Source: Micavibrio sp.
GTDB taxonomy: Bacteria; Pseudomonadota; Alphaproteobacteria; Micavibrionales; UBA2020
Length of the DNA: 64,000 bases
Reading direction: 5' to 3'
Assembly (NCBI GenBank): GCA_028283745.1
Contig: JAPWJZ010000002.1
Span: 230,503-294,502, forward strand
Shown: piece after piece, positions 35,172 through 44,214 of the stretch
How positions within the stretch are numbered: the stretch's first letter is position 1
Layout: every line of letters starts with the position of its first letter
Translations under genes and position numbers: made by a program
Notes under the pieces: model-generated
The model's input: only the letters and a program-made list of their open reading frames with translations
The model's database searches: none
Told to the model about the DNA's origin: nothing

Positions 35172-36173
35172 ATGGAAACCATCGCATTCGCAACGCCGAC
35201 TCCGTTCTGGATGTGGGGTGTTTTTTTTGGCGTCTTTCTGGCGCTGTTGGCCTTTGACCTTGGCGTTCTCAATAAAAAAGACCATGCCGTCACCATCAGC
35301 GAAAGCCTGAAGCGCAGCCTTGGCTATGCCTTCATCGCCTTTCTGTTCGGCGGCTGGATCTGGTACGTCAACGATGCCGGCAAGGGCATGGAGGACGCAG
35401 GGCTGTTCATCACCGGCTACCTCGTCGAACTGTCGCTGTCGCTGGATAACATCTTCGTCATCTCGCTGGTGCTGACATACTTTAAAGTGCCAAAACAGTA
35501 CCAGCACCGGGTGCTGTTCTGGGGCATTATCGGCGTTATCATCATGCGCGGCGTCATGATTGGCGCGGGCACGGCCATTGTGCAAAACTTCCACCATGTG
35601 CTGTACCTGTTCGCCGCCTTCCTTGTGTTTACCGGCGTAAAAATGCTGTTCATGAAGGGCGATGATGAACACGACATGGCCGATAACAAGGTCGTGAAGT
35701 TCTTTGAAAGGCGTCTGCGCGTCACGTCCGAGCTGCAGGGCAGCAAGTTCATGGTAAAACAGCCGGACCCGAAAACCGGCAAGCCTATTACCTACTTCAC
35801 GCCGTTGATGCTGGCGCTGGCTGTGGTTGAGGTTGTGGACGTCATTTTCGCGGTGGATAGCATCCCCGCCATCCTCGCCATCACCACCAAAACCTTTATT
35901 GTGTATACCAGCAACCTTTTCGCCATTATGGGCCTGCGGTCGCTGTACTTCACGCTGTCCGCCATGCTGGACCGCTTCAAGTACCTCAAATACTCGCTGG
36001 CGCTGGTGCTGATCTTTATTGGCAGCAAAGTCTTTGTAGTGAAGCTGCTGGACATGGAAAAATTCCCGCCCGCGCTGTCGCTGGTCGTCACGGTTGGCCT
36101 GCTGCTGTCGGGCGCATTGTTTTCGCTGCACCGCACCAAAGCGGAAGAAGCGAATTCCAAACCCGCCGAGTAA
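35172..36173 (+). CDS. TerC/Alx family membrane protein
   Basis: A 333-residue inner-membrane protein of about eight or nine helices. It has the family signatures LSLSLDNIFVISL near 87-99 and VEVVDVIFAVDSIPAILA near 220-237. The paired acidic residues in these motifs are thought to bind metals. Family members are tied to manganese export, tellurite resistance and loading of exoenzymes with metal. Length fits Alx-type proteins. AGGAT precedes the ATG. No ter operon genes are nearby, and no Mn riboswitch was recognised in the 49-base gap. Confidence 0.92.
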   Translation: METIAFATPTPFWMWGVFFGVFLALLAFDLGVLNKKDHAVTISESLKRSLGYAFIAFLFGGWIWYVNDAGKGMEDAGLFITGYLVELSLSLDNIFVISLVLTYFKVPKQYQHRVLFWGIIGVIIMRGVMIGAGTAIVQNFHHVLYLFAAFLVFTGVKMLFMKGDDEHDMADNKVVKFFERRLRVTSELQGSKFMVKQPDPKTGKPITYFTPLMLALAVVEVVDVIFAVDSIPAILAITTKTFIVYTSNLFAIMGLRSLYFTLSAMLDRFKYLKYSLALVLIFIGSKVFVVKLLDMEKFPPALSLVVTVGLLLSGALFSLHRTKAEEANSKPAE

Positions 36174-36447
36174 CAGCGTTCAAATTCTTTATTCATAAGC
36201 ACCGCAAGATAGTTTTGCGGATATGAAAAAGTTTTAAGGCGCTCAATCCTCCAGTTTTGGTTCCCGTAAATTTTTGCGGCAATTTACCTTGCGCTGCTTT
36301 TTTCAATCTTTACGCATGGGGTTCAATGTTCCATACTCGCTGGCAGCAAGATAAAAAACGGCGATAAAAATTGGGGGCTCACCTCAAAAACCAAAGCTGT
36401 TATGGGTGTGGCCAGGTTTAACCGTCCAACAACGAGGCCCAGAAGAA

Positions 36448-37620
36448 ATGACTGAATCTAAAAAAGTTGTGATTGCAGGTTACGTGCGCTCCCCGTTCAC
36501 CCCGGCGACGAAGGGCGAACTCGCCGATGTGCGCGCGGATGACCTGACCGCGCAAACCGTGCTGGGCCTTATCAAAAAAACCGGCGTTGACCCCAAACTG
36601 GTCGATGACCTGAAACTCGGCTGCGCCATGCCGGAAGGCGAGCAGGGGCTCAACATGGCCCGCCTCGTCGTCTTACGTGCCGGCCTGCCGGAAGAAATCG
36701 GCGGCGTTACCATCAACCGTTTCTGCGGTTCTTCCATGCAGGCGATTCACGATGCCGCCGGCGCCATTTCCATGGGCATGTCCGACGCGGTTATCTGCGC
36801 CGGTGTTGAAAGCATGAGCCGCGTGCCGATGGGTGGCTTCAACCCGCAGCCCAACCCGCAGCTTTATAAAGACGTCCCCGGTGCCTACATGGGCATGGGC
36901 GAAACGGCAGAAAATGTCGCCAAGAAATACAACATCACCCGCGAAGAGCAGGATGCGTTTTCGCTGAAATCGCAATTCAAGGCCGCTGCCGCCAAAAAAG
37001 ACGGCAAGTATGACAGCGAAATCGTCGCCATTGCCAAACCGAACGGCAAACTGGTGACGGAAGACGGCTGCCCCCGTCCTGAATCAACTGCTGAAGGCCT
37101 TGCAAAGCTGAAGCCCGCTTTCCTGCAAACCGGCACGGTTACGGCCGCCACGGCATCCCCCATCACCGATGGCGCAGCGGCTGTCCTCGTCTGCTCCGAA
37201 GAATTTGCGCTGAAGCACGGCCTTGAAATTCTGGCGGAAGTAAAATCGTTCGCGGTTGCGGGCCTTGACCCCACCATCATGGGCATGGGCCCCGTGCCCT
37301 CCACCAAAAAGGCGATGGAAAAAGCAGGCATTACAATGGACGATGTTTCAATCGTCGAAATGAACGAAGCTTTCGCGTCCCAATCCCTCGCCAGCCAGCG
37401 CGAGCTCGGCATTGCGGATGAGAAACTCAACAAGCACGGCGGCGCGATTGCCATCGGCCACCCGCTGGGTGCCACTGGCGCGCGCATTACTGGCAAAGCC
37501 GCCCAGCTGCTGCACGATGAAGGCAAGGATGGCGACTATGCCGTTTCCACCCAGTGCATCGGCGCAGGGCAGGGCATTGCCACCGTTCTTAAAAAATACA
37601 CCCCCGCGCCGAAACCCTGA
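36448..37620 (+). CDS. fadA: 3-ketoacyl-CoA thiolase
   Basis: A 390-residue thiolase cleaving 3-ketoacyl-CoA in beta-oxidation. The catalytic residues are Cys93 (NRFCGSSM), His338 (IAIGHPLGATG) and Cys370 (TQCIGAGQG). It is paired, 46 bases apart, with a large hydroxyacyl-CoA dehydrogenase/enoyl-CoA hydratase, so it should work on longer chains than the thiolase at 6003. The start at 36448 follows AGAAGA; the frame extends to 36406 without support. Confidence 0.92.
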   Translation: MTESKKVVIAGYVRSPFTPATKGELADVRADDLTAQTVLGLIKKTGVDPKLVDDLKLGCAMPEGEQGLNMARLVVLRAGLPEEIGGVTINRFCGSSMQAIHDAAGAISMGMSDAVICAGVESMSRVPMGGFNPQPNPQLYKDVPGAYMGMGETAENVAKKYNITREEQDAFSLKSQFKAAAAKKDGKYDSEIVAIAKPNGKLVTEDGCPRPESTAEGLAKLKPAFLQTGTVTAATASPITDGAAAVLVCSEEFALKHGLEILAEVKSFAVAGLDPTIMGMGPVPSTKKAMEKAGITMDDVSIVEMNEAFASQSLASQRELGIADEKLNKHGGAIAIGHPLGATGARITGKAAQLLHDEGKDGDYAVSTQCIGAGQGIATVLKKYTPAPKP

Positions 37621-37666
37621 TTATACGGCTTTCGTTCACGCGACTTAATTTTGGAGTATTAAAGAC

Positions 37667-40204
37667 ATGACCATTAAAAAAGCAGCCGTTATTGGCGCAG
37701 GCGTTATGGGCGCGGGCATTGCAGCGCAGCTGGCGAACGCGGGTATCGAGGTCGAGCTTCTCGACCGCGTCGATCCCAAATCGGCCAACCGCACCGCAAT
37801 CGCGCAGGGCGCAATCGAACGCATGGCGAAAACCAACCCCGCACCGCTCATGCACAAGCGCAATGCCAAAAAAATCCGCCCCGGCAATACCGAAGATGAC
37901 ATTGGCCGTTTGGCCGAATGCGACATCATCATCGAAGCCGTGTTCGAAGACCCCAAGGTGAAGTACGACATCTTCCAGAAAATTGACGCAAACCGTAAAC
38001 CCGGCTCCATCATCGCGTCCAATACCTCGACCATTCCGCTGCATGACCTCGTGAACGGCCAGACCGACCAGTTCAAGAAAGACTTCGTCATCACCCACTT
38101 CTTCAACCCGCCGCGCTATATGCCGCTGCTGGAGCTGATCACGTCAAAAGACAACAGCCCCGAAATGATTGCGGAAGTCACCCGCTTCATGGACGAAAAA
38201 ATGGGCAAAGGCGTCGTGCATTGCAATGACACCCCGGGCTTTATTGCCAACCGCATCGGCACCTTCTGGATTCAGGCTTCCATCAACGAAGCCATCAGCC
38301 GCAAGCTGACCATCGAAGAAGCGGATAGCATTGTCGGCCAGCCGATGGGCATTCCCAAAACCGGCATCTTCGGCCTCGTCGACCTCGTCGGGCTTGACCT
38401 GATGCCGCATATTTCCAAAAGCCTCACCGCCAAGCTGCCGGCGGATGACGGCTACATCAAAATCAACAAATCCTACCCCGTCATCGAAAAAATGATCGCG
38501 GACGGCTATACGGGCCGCAAAGGCAAGGGCGGTTTCTATCGCCTGAACGACAAGCGCGAAAAGCTGGCCGTTGACCTTGATACCGGCGCGGAACGTCCGT
38601 CGCAAAAAGTCAAAATGCAGGCGGGCCTTAATGCCAAAAAAGGCGGCCTGAAGGCGCTCGTCGAAACGCACGACAAGGGCGGTGATTACGCCTGGTCGGT
38701 ATTGAAGCAGACGCTTGCCTACACAGCCGAACACGCGCACACCATTGCGGCCGACATCAATTCGGTCGATACGGCCATGAAGCTTGGCTATAACTGGAAA
38801 TACGGCCCGTTCGAGATGCTCGATAAACTCGGCACCGATTACGTCATCAAGCGCATGGAAGCCGAAGGCGATAAAGTACCCGCCTTCCTGAAGCAGGCGC
38901 AGGGCAAGACCTTCTACAAAACCGTCAATGGCAAACTGAACCAGATGAACGCCGACGGCAGCTATGCCGAAATCGTGCGTCCTGAAGGCGTGCTGCTGCT
39001 GTCTGACATCAAACGCGCGTCGAAACCTATCGCCGCTTCTGGTTCTATCCCCGGTCTTGGCAAGGTCGGCGCGGCATTGTGGGATATCGGCGACGGCGTG
39101 ATCTGCCTTGAGTTCACGTCCAAAATGAACTCGCTCGATTTCTTCACCATGAAGATGATCAACAAGGCCTGCGACCTGATTGAAAAGGGCGACGGCAAAT
39201 ACAAAGCCCTTGTCATTCATAACGAGGCGGATGATTTCTCCCTCGGCGCGAACCTGAAGCTTGCCGAACTTGCCATCAAGACGAAGCAGTTCTGGGTCGT
39301 CGACAAAATGGTGAAGTCGGGCCAGGAAACCTACAAGCGCCTGAAGTACGCAAACTTCCCCGTTGTCTCGGCTCCTGCCGGCAAGGCGCTTGGCGGCGGC
39401 TGCGAAATTCTGCTGCACAGCCACCACGTGCAGGCATATGCGGAAACCTACCCCGGCCTCGTCGAAGTCGGCGTTGGCCTGCTGCCCGCCTGGGGCGGCT
39501 CGACCGAGCTGATGAGCCGCGCAACGCAATCGAAAAAACTGCCGAAGGGCCCGATGCCCCCGGTCGCGACGATTTTCGAAACCATCTCCACCGCAAAAGT
39601 CGGCCTTTCGGCTTTCGAAGCAAAAGACCTGATGTACCTGCGCGAAACCGACGGCGTGACCATGAACAAGGCGCGCCTGCTGGCAGATGCGAAGAAGAAA
39701 GCGCTGGAAATGGTGCCGACGCATAAACCCGAACTGCCGCACAACATGACGCTGCCGGGTCCTTCGGGCGCGGCGGCGCTGAACATGGCGGTTGATGGTT
39801 TCTTTGCCAAGGGTGCGGCAACGTCGTATGACGTGGTTGTGTCCGACAAAGTTGCCAATGTGCTGACCGGCGGCGAAAAAGCCGGCCCCGGCGTTGTCGT
39901 AACGCAGGATTACCTGCGCGAGCTGGAGCATAAAAACTTCATGGCCCTCGTGCATGACCCGCGCACGGTTGCCCGCATTTCCAGCATCCTCAATACCGGC
40001 AAGCCGCTGCGTGAAGGTCCTATGCCGGGCGTTCGCGCCCAGCAGCTGCGTGAAGAAGCAGATAAACCCGGCTTCTTCGCCCGTGTCCTTGCGCCCTTGA
40101 AAAACGCCTTCAACAAAGTCACCCACCGTAAGCCGGTGAATGACAATGTTCTGGAGCGCGACACCAAGGCGAAGGTCAACTGGCCGAACCTGCCGAAGCA
40201 GTAA
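37667..40204 (+). CDS. 3-hydroxyacyl-CoA dehydrogenase / enoyl-CoA hydratase, FadN type
   Basis: An 845-residue beta-oxidation multienzyme. The domain order is dehydrogenase first: the NAD motif G-A-G-V-M-G-A-G is at 10-17, the C-terminal dehydrogenase domain at about 195-430. An enoyl-CoA hydratase/isomerase domain follows (about 440-700, GKALGGGCEILLHS). That order matches Bacillus FadN and differs from E. coli FadB/FadJ, which start with the hydratase. A basic tail follows. It sits directly after fadA and is closed by a terminator, forming a two-gene operon without an acyl-CoA dehydrogenase. Confidence 0.92.
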   Translation: MTIKKAAVIGAGVMGAGIAAQLANAGIEVELLDRVDPKSANRTAIAQGAIERMAKTNPAPLMHKRNAKKIRPGNTEDDIGRLAECDIIIEAVFEDPKVKYDIFQKIDANRKPGSIIASNTSTIPLHDLVNGQTDQFKKDFVITHFFNPPRYMPLLELITSKDNSPEMIAEVTRFMDEKMGKGVVHCNDTPGFIANRIGTFWIQASINEAISRKLTIEEADSIVGQPMGIPKTGIFGLVDLVGLDLMPHISKSLTAKLPADDGYIKINKSYPVIEKMIADGYTGRKGKGGFYRLNDKREKLAVDLDTGAERPSQKVKMQAGLNAKKGGLKALVETHDKGGDYAWSVLKQTLAYTAEHAHTIAADINSVDTAMKLGYNWKYGPFEMLDKLGTDYVIKRMEAEGDKVPAFLKQAQGKTFYKTVNGKLNQMNADGSYAEIVRPEGVLLLSDIKRASKPIAASGSIPGLGKVGAALWDIGDGVICLEFTSKMNSLDFFTMKMINKACDLIEKGDGKYKALVIHNEADDFSLGANLKLAELAIKTKQFWVVDKMVKSGQETYKRLKYANFPVVSAPAGKALGGGCEILLHSHHVQAYAETYPGLVEVGVGLLPAWGGSTELMSRATQSKKLPKGPMPPVATIFETISTAKVGLSAFEAKDLMYLRETDGVTMNKARLLADAKKKALEMVPTHKPELPHNMTLPGPSGAAALNMAVDGFFAKGAATSYDVVVSDKVANVLTGGEKAGPGVVVTQDYLRELEHKNFMALVHDPRTVARISSILNTGKPLREGPMPGVRAQQLREEADKPGFFARVLAPLKNAFNKVTHRKPVNDNVLERDTKAKVNWPNLPKQ

Positions 40205-40233
40205 TAAAATTTCCTCCTTACACAGGAAACCAG

Positions 40234-40265
40234 AGCCCGCCCCTTGAACAAGGGCGGGCTTTTTA
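40234..40265 (+). terminator. Terminator of the fadA-FadN operon
   Basis: AGCCCGCC pairs with GGCGGGCT, with an inner CTTG/CAAG stem. Five T follow. Confidence 0.9.
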
Positions 40266-40289
40266 ATGATGCTGCGGGGCGGTGTGTGT

Positions 40290-40763
40290 TTATGCCTTGC
40301 GTGTAAACTTCAAGCGCGGCGTTACTATGGCTTTATCGAAGAAGGTAAAAATATCCGGCAGCAGGGTTATCACATCCTGCATAACGTCCTGCTCGGCACG
40401 CGGTTTTTTGCCAAGCAGTTTGCCGACGAAGCCTGGTGCTTGCGCAAACCATCCGCCATCACGGCCGGAATCCAGCCGTCCGCAAGTTGGCATGTTGTGC
40501 ACAAAGGCATCTTGCGGCAGCAGTTTTTCACCGGGCATGCCTGCAATAACTGTATCAACCGCGCCGCTGCCAAAATTGACCGCGAAGCGTGCGGTGCCGG
40601 CTTTATCCCATTGAATGTTGCACAGTGAAATGCGGCTTTCCTGCACGCGGCGAAAGGTAATCATGACCGGTGCTTCCCGCAGGTCTGCCGAAAAACCGTT
40701 TTGCTCGAACAGGGGGTAGACCGCGGTCTTCAACGCCTGCCGTAACGCCGTGGTTTTGCCCAT
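40290..40763 (-). CDS. DUF4304-like hypothetical protein
   Basis: A 157-residue soluble protein of unknown function. The opening helix (TALRQALKTAVYPLFEQNGF) followed by strands with aromatic and Arg residues (MITFRRV, SLCNIQWDKAGTARFAVNFG) resembles DUF4304 and similar small domains of unknown function; this is recalled similarity. It is 18 bases downstream of another unknown gene on the same strand. Confidence 0.6.
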   Translation of the reverse strand: MGKTTALRQALKTAVYPLFEQNGFSADLREAPVMITFRRVQESRISLCNIQWDKAGTARFAVNFGSGAVDTVIAGMPGEKLLPQDAFVHNMPTCGRLDSGRDGGWFAQAPGFVGKLLGKKPRAEQDVMQDVITLLPDIFTFFDKAIVTPRLKFTRKA

Positions 40764-40781
40764 TTATTGGCCTGCCTGTTA

Positions 40782-41183
40782 TCAGGGTTTCAGTTTGTAT
40801 TTTCCCGCAACCGATTGCTTTTTCAGCAAGTGGTGGCGCGTGTTTGACACCATCACGGGGTGTTCGCGGAAGTAAGTAGTATTGGCGTATTCGCTGCCCA
40901 TGCGGCGCAGCAGCTCGAAATTCTGGTCGTCTGCGGGCGTAAATTTTATGCGCGCTTCCGCTTCAATTTCCGCCAGTTTCAGCAGTGCTTCCTCCTCCGG
41001 CATCTGGTCGGTGAAGGGCGATGTCATGCGGTAGCTGCCGCCAACATCAACCTGCGTCAGCCGTCCGGTTTTCAGGCCCACTGCCGTTTCATAGCACCAG
41101 TAGCTAATCACCTTTTCATCATCCGCCTTTGTTACATGAAAGGGGGTGGTGCGAAACGTCTGGTATTCAACATAGGCCGTCAT
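40782..41183 (-). CDS. Hypothetical protein, 133 residues
   Basis: Not recognised. Soluble, no signal peptide. The first half is beta-rich with several aromatics (YWCYETAVGL) and the centre acidic (PEEEALLKLAEIEAEARIKF). The C-terminus is basic (HHLLKKQSVAGKYKLKP). It is probably co-transcribed with the DUF4304-like gene that follows. The ribosome site is weak. Confidence 0.55.
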   Translation of the reverse strand: MTAYVEYQTFRTTPFHVTKADDEKVISYWCYETAVGLKTGRLTQVDVGGSYRMTSPFTDQMPEEEALLKLAEIEAEARIKFTPADDQNFELLRRMGSEYANTTYFREHPVMVSNTRHHLLKKQSVAGKYKLKP

Positions 41184-41329
41184 GGTTGATTCTACCGTTG
41201 CTAAAAAGGCTGCTGAAGGTGGCCTATGGTAGTCTTTGGCGCTAAATTATGTCAACGCCCACCGGTGCCCTGCAGTAAATACATAAAAATACTCATTAAT
41301 TTCAGCCGCTTGAAATAGTTATTCGTTGC

Positions 41330-41360
41330 TTGACAAGCAGGGGCAAAATGCAATATCCCT
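41330..41360 (+). promoter_or_regulatory. Candidate promoter of tRNA-Gly
   Basis: TTGACA lies at 41330-41335 with TATCCC 18 bases downstream. A start around 41367 gives a 40-nt 5' leader. The -10 is poor. Confidence 0.45.
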
Positions 41361-41405
41361 AATGTACTCAATTGCGAGGCAGATTCTTATATCAGCCTCC
41401 GGTAT

Positions 41406-41480
<75 letters not shown>

Positions 41481-41585
41481 TTTTCTTTCCCCAACATATT
41501 TGTTTATCTGCAGGCCGCTCGTTCAGCGGCTGCGCTGGCTGTTTGCGCGCTTTGCGCCAAACCAGCTGGAACATGGCATTTTATT

Positions 41586-41606
41586 AAGTGTTATATTATA
41601 ACACTT
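41586..41606. promoter_or_regulatory. Perfect 21-bp palindrome, operator-like
   Basis: AAGTGTTATA and TATAACACTT flank a single T with complete symmetry. It includes TATATT/TATAAC -10-like hexamers and lies 43 bases before the start of the 213-residue gene. Operator over a promoter is the simplest reading. Confidence 0.65.
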
Positions 41607-41649
41607 CGTGGTATTGAACAAATGCGCCGCCACGAAGAAGGAGAGCGTC

Positions 41650-42291
41650 ATGCAAAGCGCCTGTTCCACAACCAGCTCCGCACTGCCCGCCGCCATCAAG
41701 GCGGCGATTGACGCGTATCCGGACTGGATCAACCGCACGCAGTCCCGCCGCGCCGATCTTTCCTTTCAGGCAGCGCCGCTCGGGTTTGCGCTGTTCGATG
41801 CATTGACGCTTGCCGTCGATGTGCGCTGCGGTGAAAACCTTGCCGCCACCTACCGGCTGAACATTGATTATTATGCCGCGCGTGTAGCAGCAGGCTGCCT
41901 TGTGCTGTCGCCGCTGCTGGTGAAATGGGCGGACAACGGCACGCACCGCAAACCCGGGCATGATGAAATCATCACCGCGCATTGCGTTGACTGCCTGCGG
42001 GGCCTGCACGGTGATAAAAGAATGGCTGGCTGCAATATGCTGCTGACGACCGGCTACCTGACGGTGCAGCGCGGCGGCATGGCCTTTTTCGCCGGCCTTG
42101 GCTGGAAGAGCGCAAGTTTTTCTACCGAACGCATACTGCGCGACAAGCAGCAGGGCCTGCTCCGCAAGGTCGCGCGCCGCATTGATGACATCAGCCGTGC
42201 TGACAGGACTTTGCCCGAAGAACTTTCGACCATCCGCTTCGCTTATCGGCACATTTCCGCCCGCACAATACCGGCAACACAGAATGGATGA
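41650..42291 (+). CDS. Hypothetical protein, 213 residues
   Basis: Not recognised. Soluble, without a signal peptide. Features are Cys5 near the start, a central Cys/His-containing stretch (ITAHCVDCLRGLHG near 105-118, with a C-V-D-C pair) and a basic C-terminal helix (ILRDKQQGLLRKVARRIDD). AAGGAG 6 bases before the ATG at 41650 makes this start firm. A 26-base gap separates it from a small secreted Cys-rich protein, and a perfect palindrome stands upstream, so the two probably form one regulated operon. Confidence 0.7.
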   Translation: MQSACSTTSSALPAAIKAAIDAYPDWINRTQSRRADLSFQAAPLGFALFDALTLAVDVRCGENLAATYRLNIDYYAARVAAGCLVLSPLLVKWADNGTHRKPGHDEIITAHCVDCLRGLHGDKRMAGCNMLLTTGYLTVQRGGMAFFAGLGWKSASFSTERILRDKQQGLLRKVARRIDDISRADRTLPEELSTIRFAYRHISARTIPATQNG

Positions 42292-42316
42292 ACGCAACAT
42301 GAAAGGGATTTGCACC

Positions 42317-42610
42317 ATGAAAACCCATTACCGCACCGTACATCTTACAGCGCTTGTCAGCCTCATGCTGGCGGCAGCGCCGCTGCAAAGCGCCATGGCA
42401 TGGTCAAGCGCCGCGGAAAGCGATGTTTCCACCGCTGCAGGCACCTCGCGATTTTCCGACCCTGATGATGCATTGGAAGGCTTTGCCACAACCGGCGGCA
42501 GCGCAGGTACAGGCTTGCATATTACGCAAAGCGTAACGCCTGCCGCGCCTTTTGCCTGCACGGGTGGCGCGGGCGGCTGCGCTTGCCCAAATTGCCAAGG
42601 CAACAAATAA
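42317..42610 (+). CDS. Small secreted Cys-rich protein, 97 residues
   Basis: A signal peptide (MKTHYR, hydrophobic core to about residue 27, cleavage near A-M-A-W) leads a mature part of about 70 residues. It is Ser/Thr/Gly/Ala-rich and ends in a cysteine cluster C-T-G-G-A-G-G-C-A-C-P-N-C. Four cysteines in 13 residues at the C-terminus could bind metal or be modified. AAGGGA lies 9 bases before the ATG at 42317; ATGs at 42284 and 42299 are also in frame. Function unknown. Possibly a metal-binding or peptide-modification product of the two-gene operon (inference). Confidence 0.7.
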   Translation: MKTHYRTVHLTALVSLMLAAAPLQSAMAWSSAAESDVSTAAGTSRFSDPDDALEGFATTGGSAGTGLHITQSVTPAAPFACTGGAGGCACPNCQGNK

Positions 42611-42634
42611 AGCCGGAATAAATAAGGGAGAATA

Positions 42635-42657
42635 GCTTAAGCGGTTTCGCCTTAAGC
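42635..42657. terminator. Weak hairpin between convergent genes
   Basis: GCTTAAG and CTTAAGC can form a 7-bp stem spanning the gap and the last codons of the tetR gene. No clear U-run is seen. Confidence 0.3.
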
Positions 42658-43290
42658 CTTTGTCTTTGCCCCGTGACGCAGCCCGTCCACCAGCAGCGCG
42701 ACCATGCGGCCGGCGCGGCCGGGGCCGTCGTTATATTCAGACATGCACAGGCTGGCGGCGGCGGCCAGCAGTTCGTCGGCGTCCACATCCTTGCGGATCT
42801 CGCCGGCTTTTGCGGCGGCGGCCACCAGTTGCTGAATGGCGGGGCACAGGCTGCGCTCAAAATGGCCGCGCAGGTTGTCATAGGCGGGGTCGCCCGAATG
42901 TAATGCCTTTGCAAGGCCGCGCTTGGTGCCGATAAAGGTCACGTAACGCTGCATCCATTGCGCAAGCGCTTCAAAGGGGGCGTGCCTGGCGGCTATCACC
43001 GGCGCGGCATTGGCGCAAAGGTCCATTTCACGGCGGAAGACGGCGGCAATTAAATCAGCCCGCTGCGGGAAGTGGCGGTACAGCGTTGCCACGCCCACGC
43101 CCGCCTTCTCGGCAATTTCGCGCACCGGCGCATCGACACCGACAGTGACAAAAACATCCTTCGCGGCATCCAGCAGGGCATCAAGGTTGCGCTGCGCATC
43201 GGCGCGCATGGGCTTATTATCCGCGGCATGCGTTTCCGCAGCTTCGTTCTTTTCGGCGCCTGGCTTGTCGCCTGCCAGTTTTTTGCTCAT
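42652..43290 (-). CDS. TetR family transcriptional regulator
   Basis: A 212-residue repressor. The helix-turn-helix is at about 55-85 (VREIAEKAGVGVATLYRHFPQRADLI), and the ligand-binding C-terminal domain is all-helical. The N-terminal 35 residues are a charged, flexible extension. AAGGGA precedes the ATG at 43290; the frame's first TTG at 43308 lies too near the promoter. It diverges from the SDR at 43416. The short inverted repeats between them (43310-43337) are probable binding sites, so it likely controls itself and the SDR. Confidence 0.9.
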   Translation of the reverse strand: MSKKLAGDKPGAEKNEAAETHAADNKPMRADAQRNLDALLDAAKDVFVTVGVDAPVREIAEKAGVGVATLYRHFPQRADLIAAVFRREMDLCANAAPVIAARHAPFEALAQWMQRYVTFIGTKRGLAKALHSGDPAYDNLRGHFERSLCPAIQQLVAAAAKAGEIRKDVDADELLAAAASLCMSEYNDGPGRAGRMVALLVDGLRHGAKTKA

Positions 43291-43302
43291 CCTAAAAATC
43301 CC

Positions 43303-43337
43303 TTGCAAACGGAACTATGATCCGATTATAATACGGA
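43303..43337 (+). promoter_or_regulatory. SDR promoter with overlapping TetR-type operator repeats
   Basis: TTGCAA (43303-43308) and TATAAT (43327-43332) are spaced 18 bases apart. CGGA (43310), TCCG (43321) and CGGA (43334) half-sites overlap them as two adjoining inverted repeats. Confidence 0.6.
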
Positions 43338-43415
43338 ATGCTGCTCCATTTATTTAAATTAGCGCAATGCGGCGCCGCCATCAATGAAATCGACCATAAA
43401 AGGGGCCTCGATACC

Positions 43416-44168
43416 ATGAAAAAAGTGCTTATCACCGGTTGTTCCTCCGGCTTCGGGCTTGAAACCGCGCGCTACTTCCTCGATCAGGGCTGGTCGGTCA
43501 TTGCCACCATGCGCACGCCCAAGGCAGATATATTGCCATTATCGCCGCACCTGCGCATCCTGCCGCTGGATGTCACCGACACGGCCAGCATCCGCAATGC
43601 CATGGCAGATGCGGGGCCAATTGATGCGCTGGTCAATAACGCGGGCATTGGCTGGCTGAATGCGCTGGAAGGCACGCCGCTCGATATCGCCCGCGAAATT
43701 TTCGAAACCAATACCCTTGGCACCATTTCCATGATGCATGCGGTGCTGCCGCAGTTCCGCGCGCGCAGGGCGGGCGTTATCGTCAACGTCACGTCCACCG
43801 TCACCTTAAAGCCGCTGCACCTGCTTTCGGTCTATACCGCCAGCAAAGCTGCGGTCAATGCGCTGACAGAAGTGCTGGCGCTGGAACTTGCGCCGTTTAA
43901 CGTACGCGTACGCATTGTTTTGCCGGGTCGTGCCCCCGAAACCAGCTTTGGCCAAAACGCGCGTGCCCGCATGGCCAGCGCCGGCGGCGTTGCCGAACCC
44001 TATGCGGAACTTGCCAATAGCGTCTTTGAAAAATGGGCGCAGGATAACGGCCCCGTCACGCGGCAGATGGACGTTGCCGAAGCCATCTGGCGCGCCGTGA
44101 CGGATGAAACCGCCCCCATGCGCATCCCCGCCGGGGCAGATGCCGTGGCACTGGCCAGCGTGCAATAA
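43416..44168 (+). CDS. Short-chain dehydrogenase/reductase (paralogue 2)
   Basis: A 250-residue classical SDR. T-G-C-S-S-G-F-G is at 7-14, N-N-A-G at 74-77, and the catalytic set Ser127, Tyr140, Lys144 is in the VNVTS and YTASK segments. Its N-terminal half is close to the SDR at 15859. The substrate is unknown. The divergent TetR gene and shared operator suggest induction by a small molecule that may be its substrate. The frame opens at 43338, but the ATG at 43416 with AAAGGGG upstream is the natural start. Confidence 0.9.
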   Translation: MKKVLITGCSSGFGLETARYFLDQGWSVIATMRTPKADILPLSPHLRILPLDVTDTASIRNAMADAGPIDALVNNAGIGWLNALEGTPLDIAREIFETNTLGTISMMHAVLPQFRARRAGVIVNVTSTVTLKPLHLLSVYTASKAAVNALTEVLALELAPFNVRVRIVLPGRAPETSFGQNARARMASAGGVAEPYAELANSVFEKWAQDNGPVTRQMDVAEAIWRAVTDETAPMRIPAGADAVALASVQ

Positions 44169-44177
44169 CAATAAAAC

Positions 44178-44201
44178 AGGTATTGTTTATAAACAGTATC
44201 T
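44178..44201. promoter_or_regulatory. Near-perfect 24-bp inverted repeat
   Basis: AGGTATTGTTTA with TAAACAGTATCT form a 12-bp stem with two G-T wobbles, directly after the SDR stop and 14 bases before a consensus promoter. It could be an operator or a terminator without a U-run. Confidence 0.4.
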
Positions 44202-44214
44202 TACGGCCCGTTTA

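Noticed and set aside
36200..36447. CCGCAA/TTGCGG hairpin after the TerC gene as a terminator
   Set aside because: The stem is only six base pairs and no U-run follows; left as unexplained intergenic sequence.
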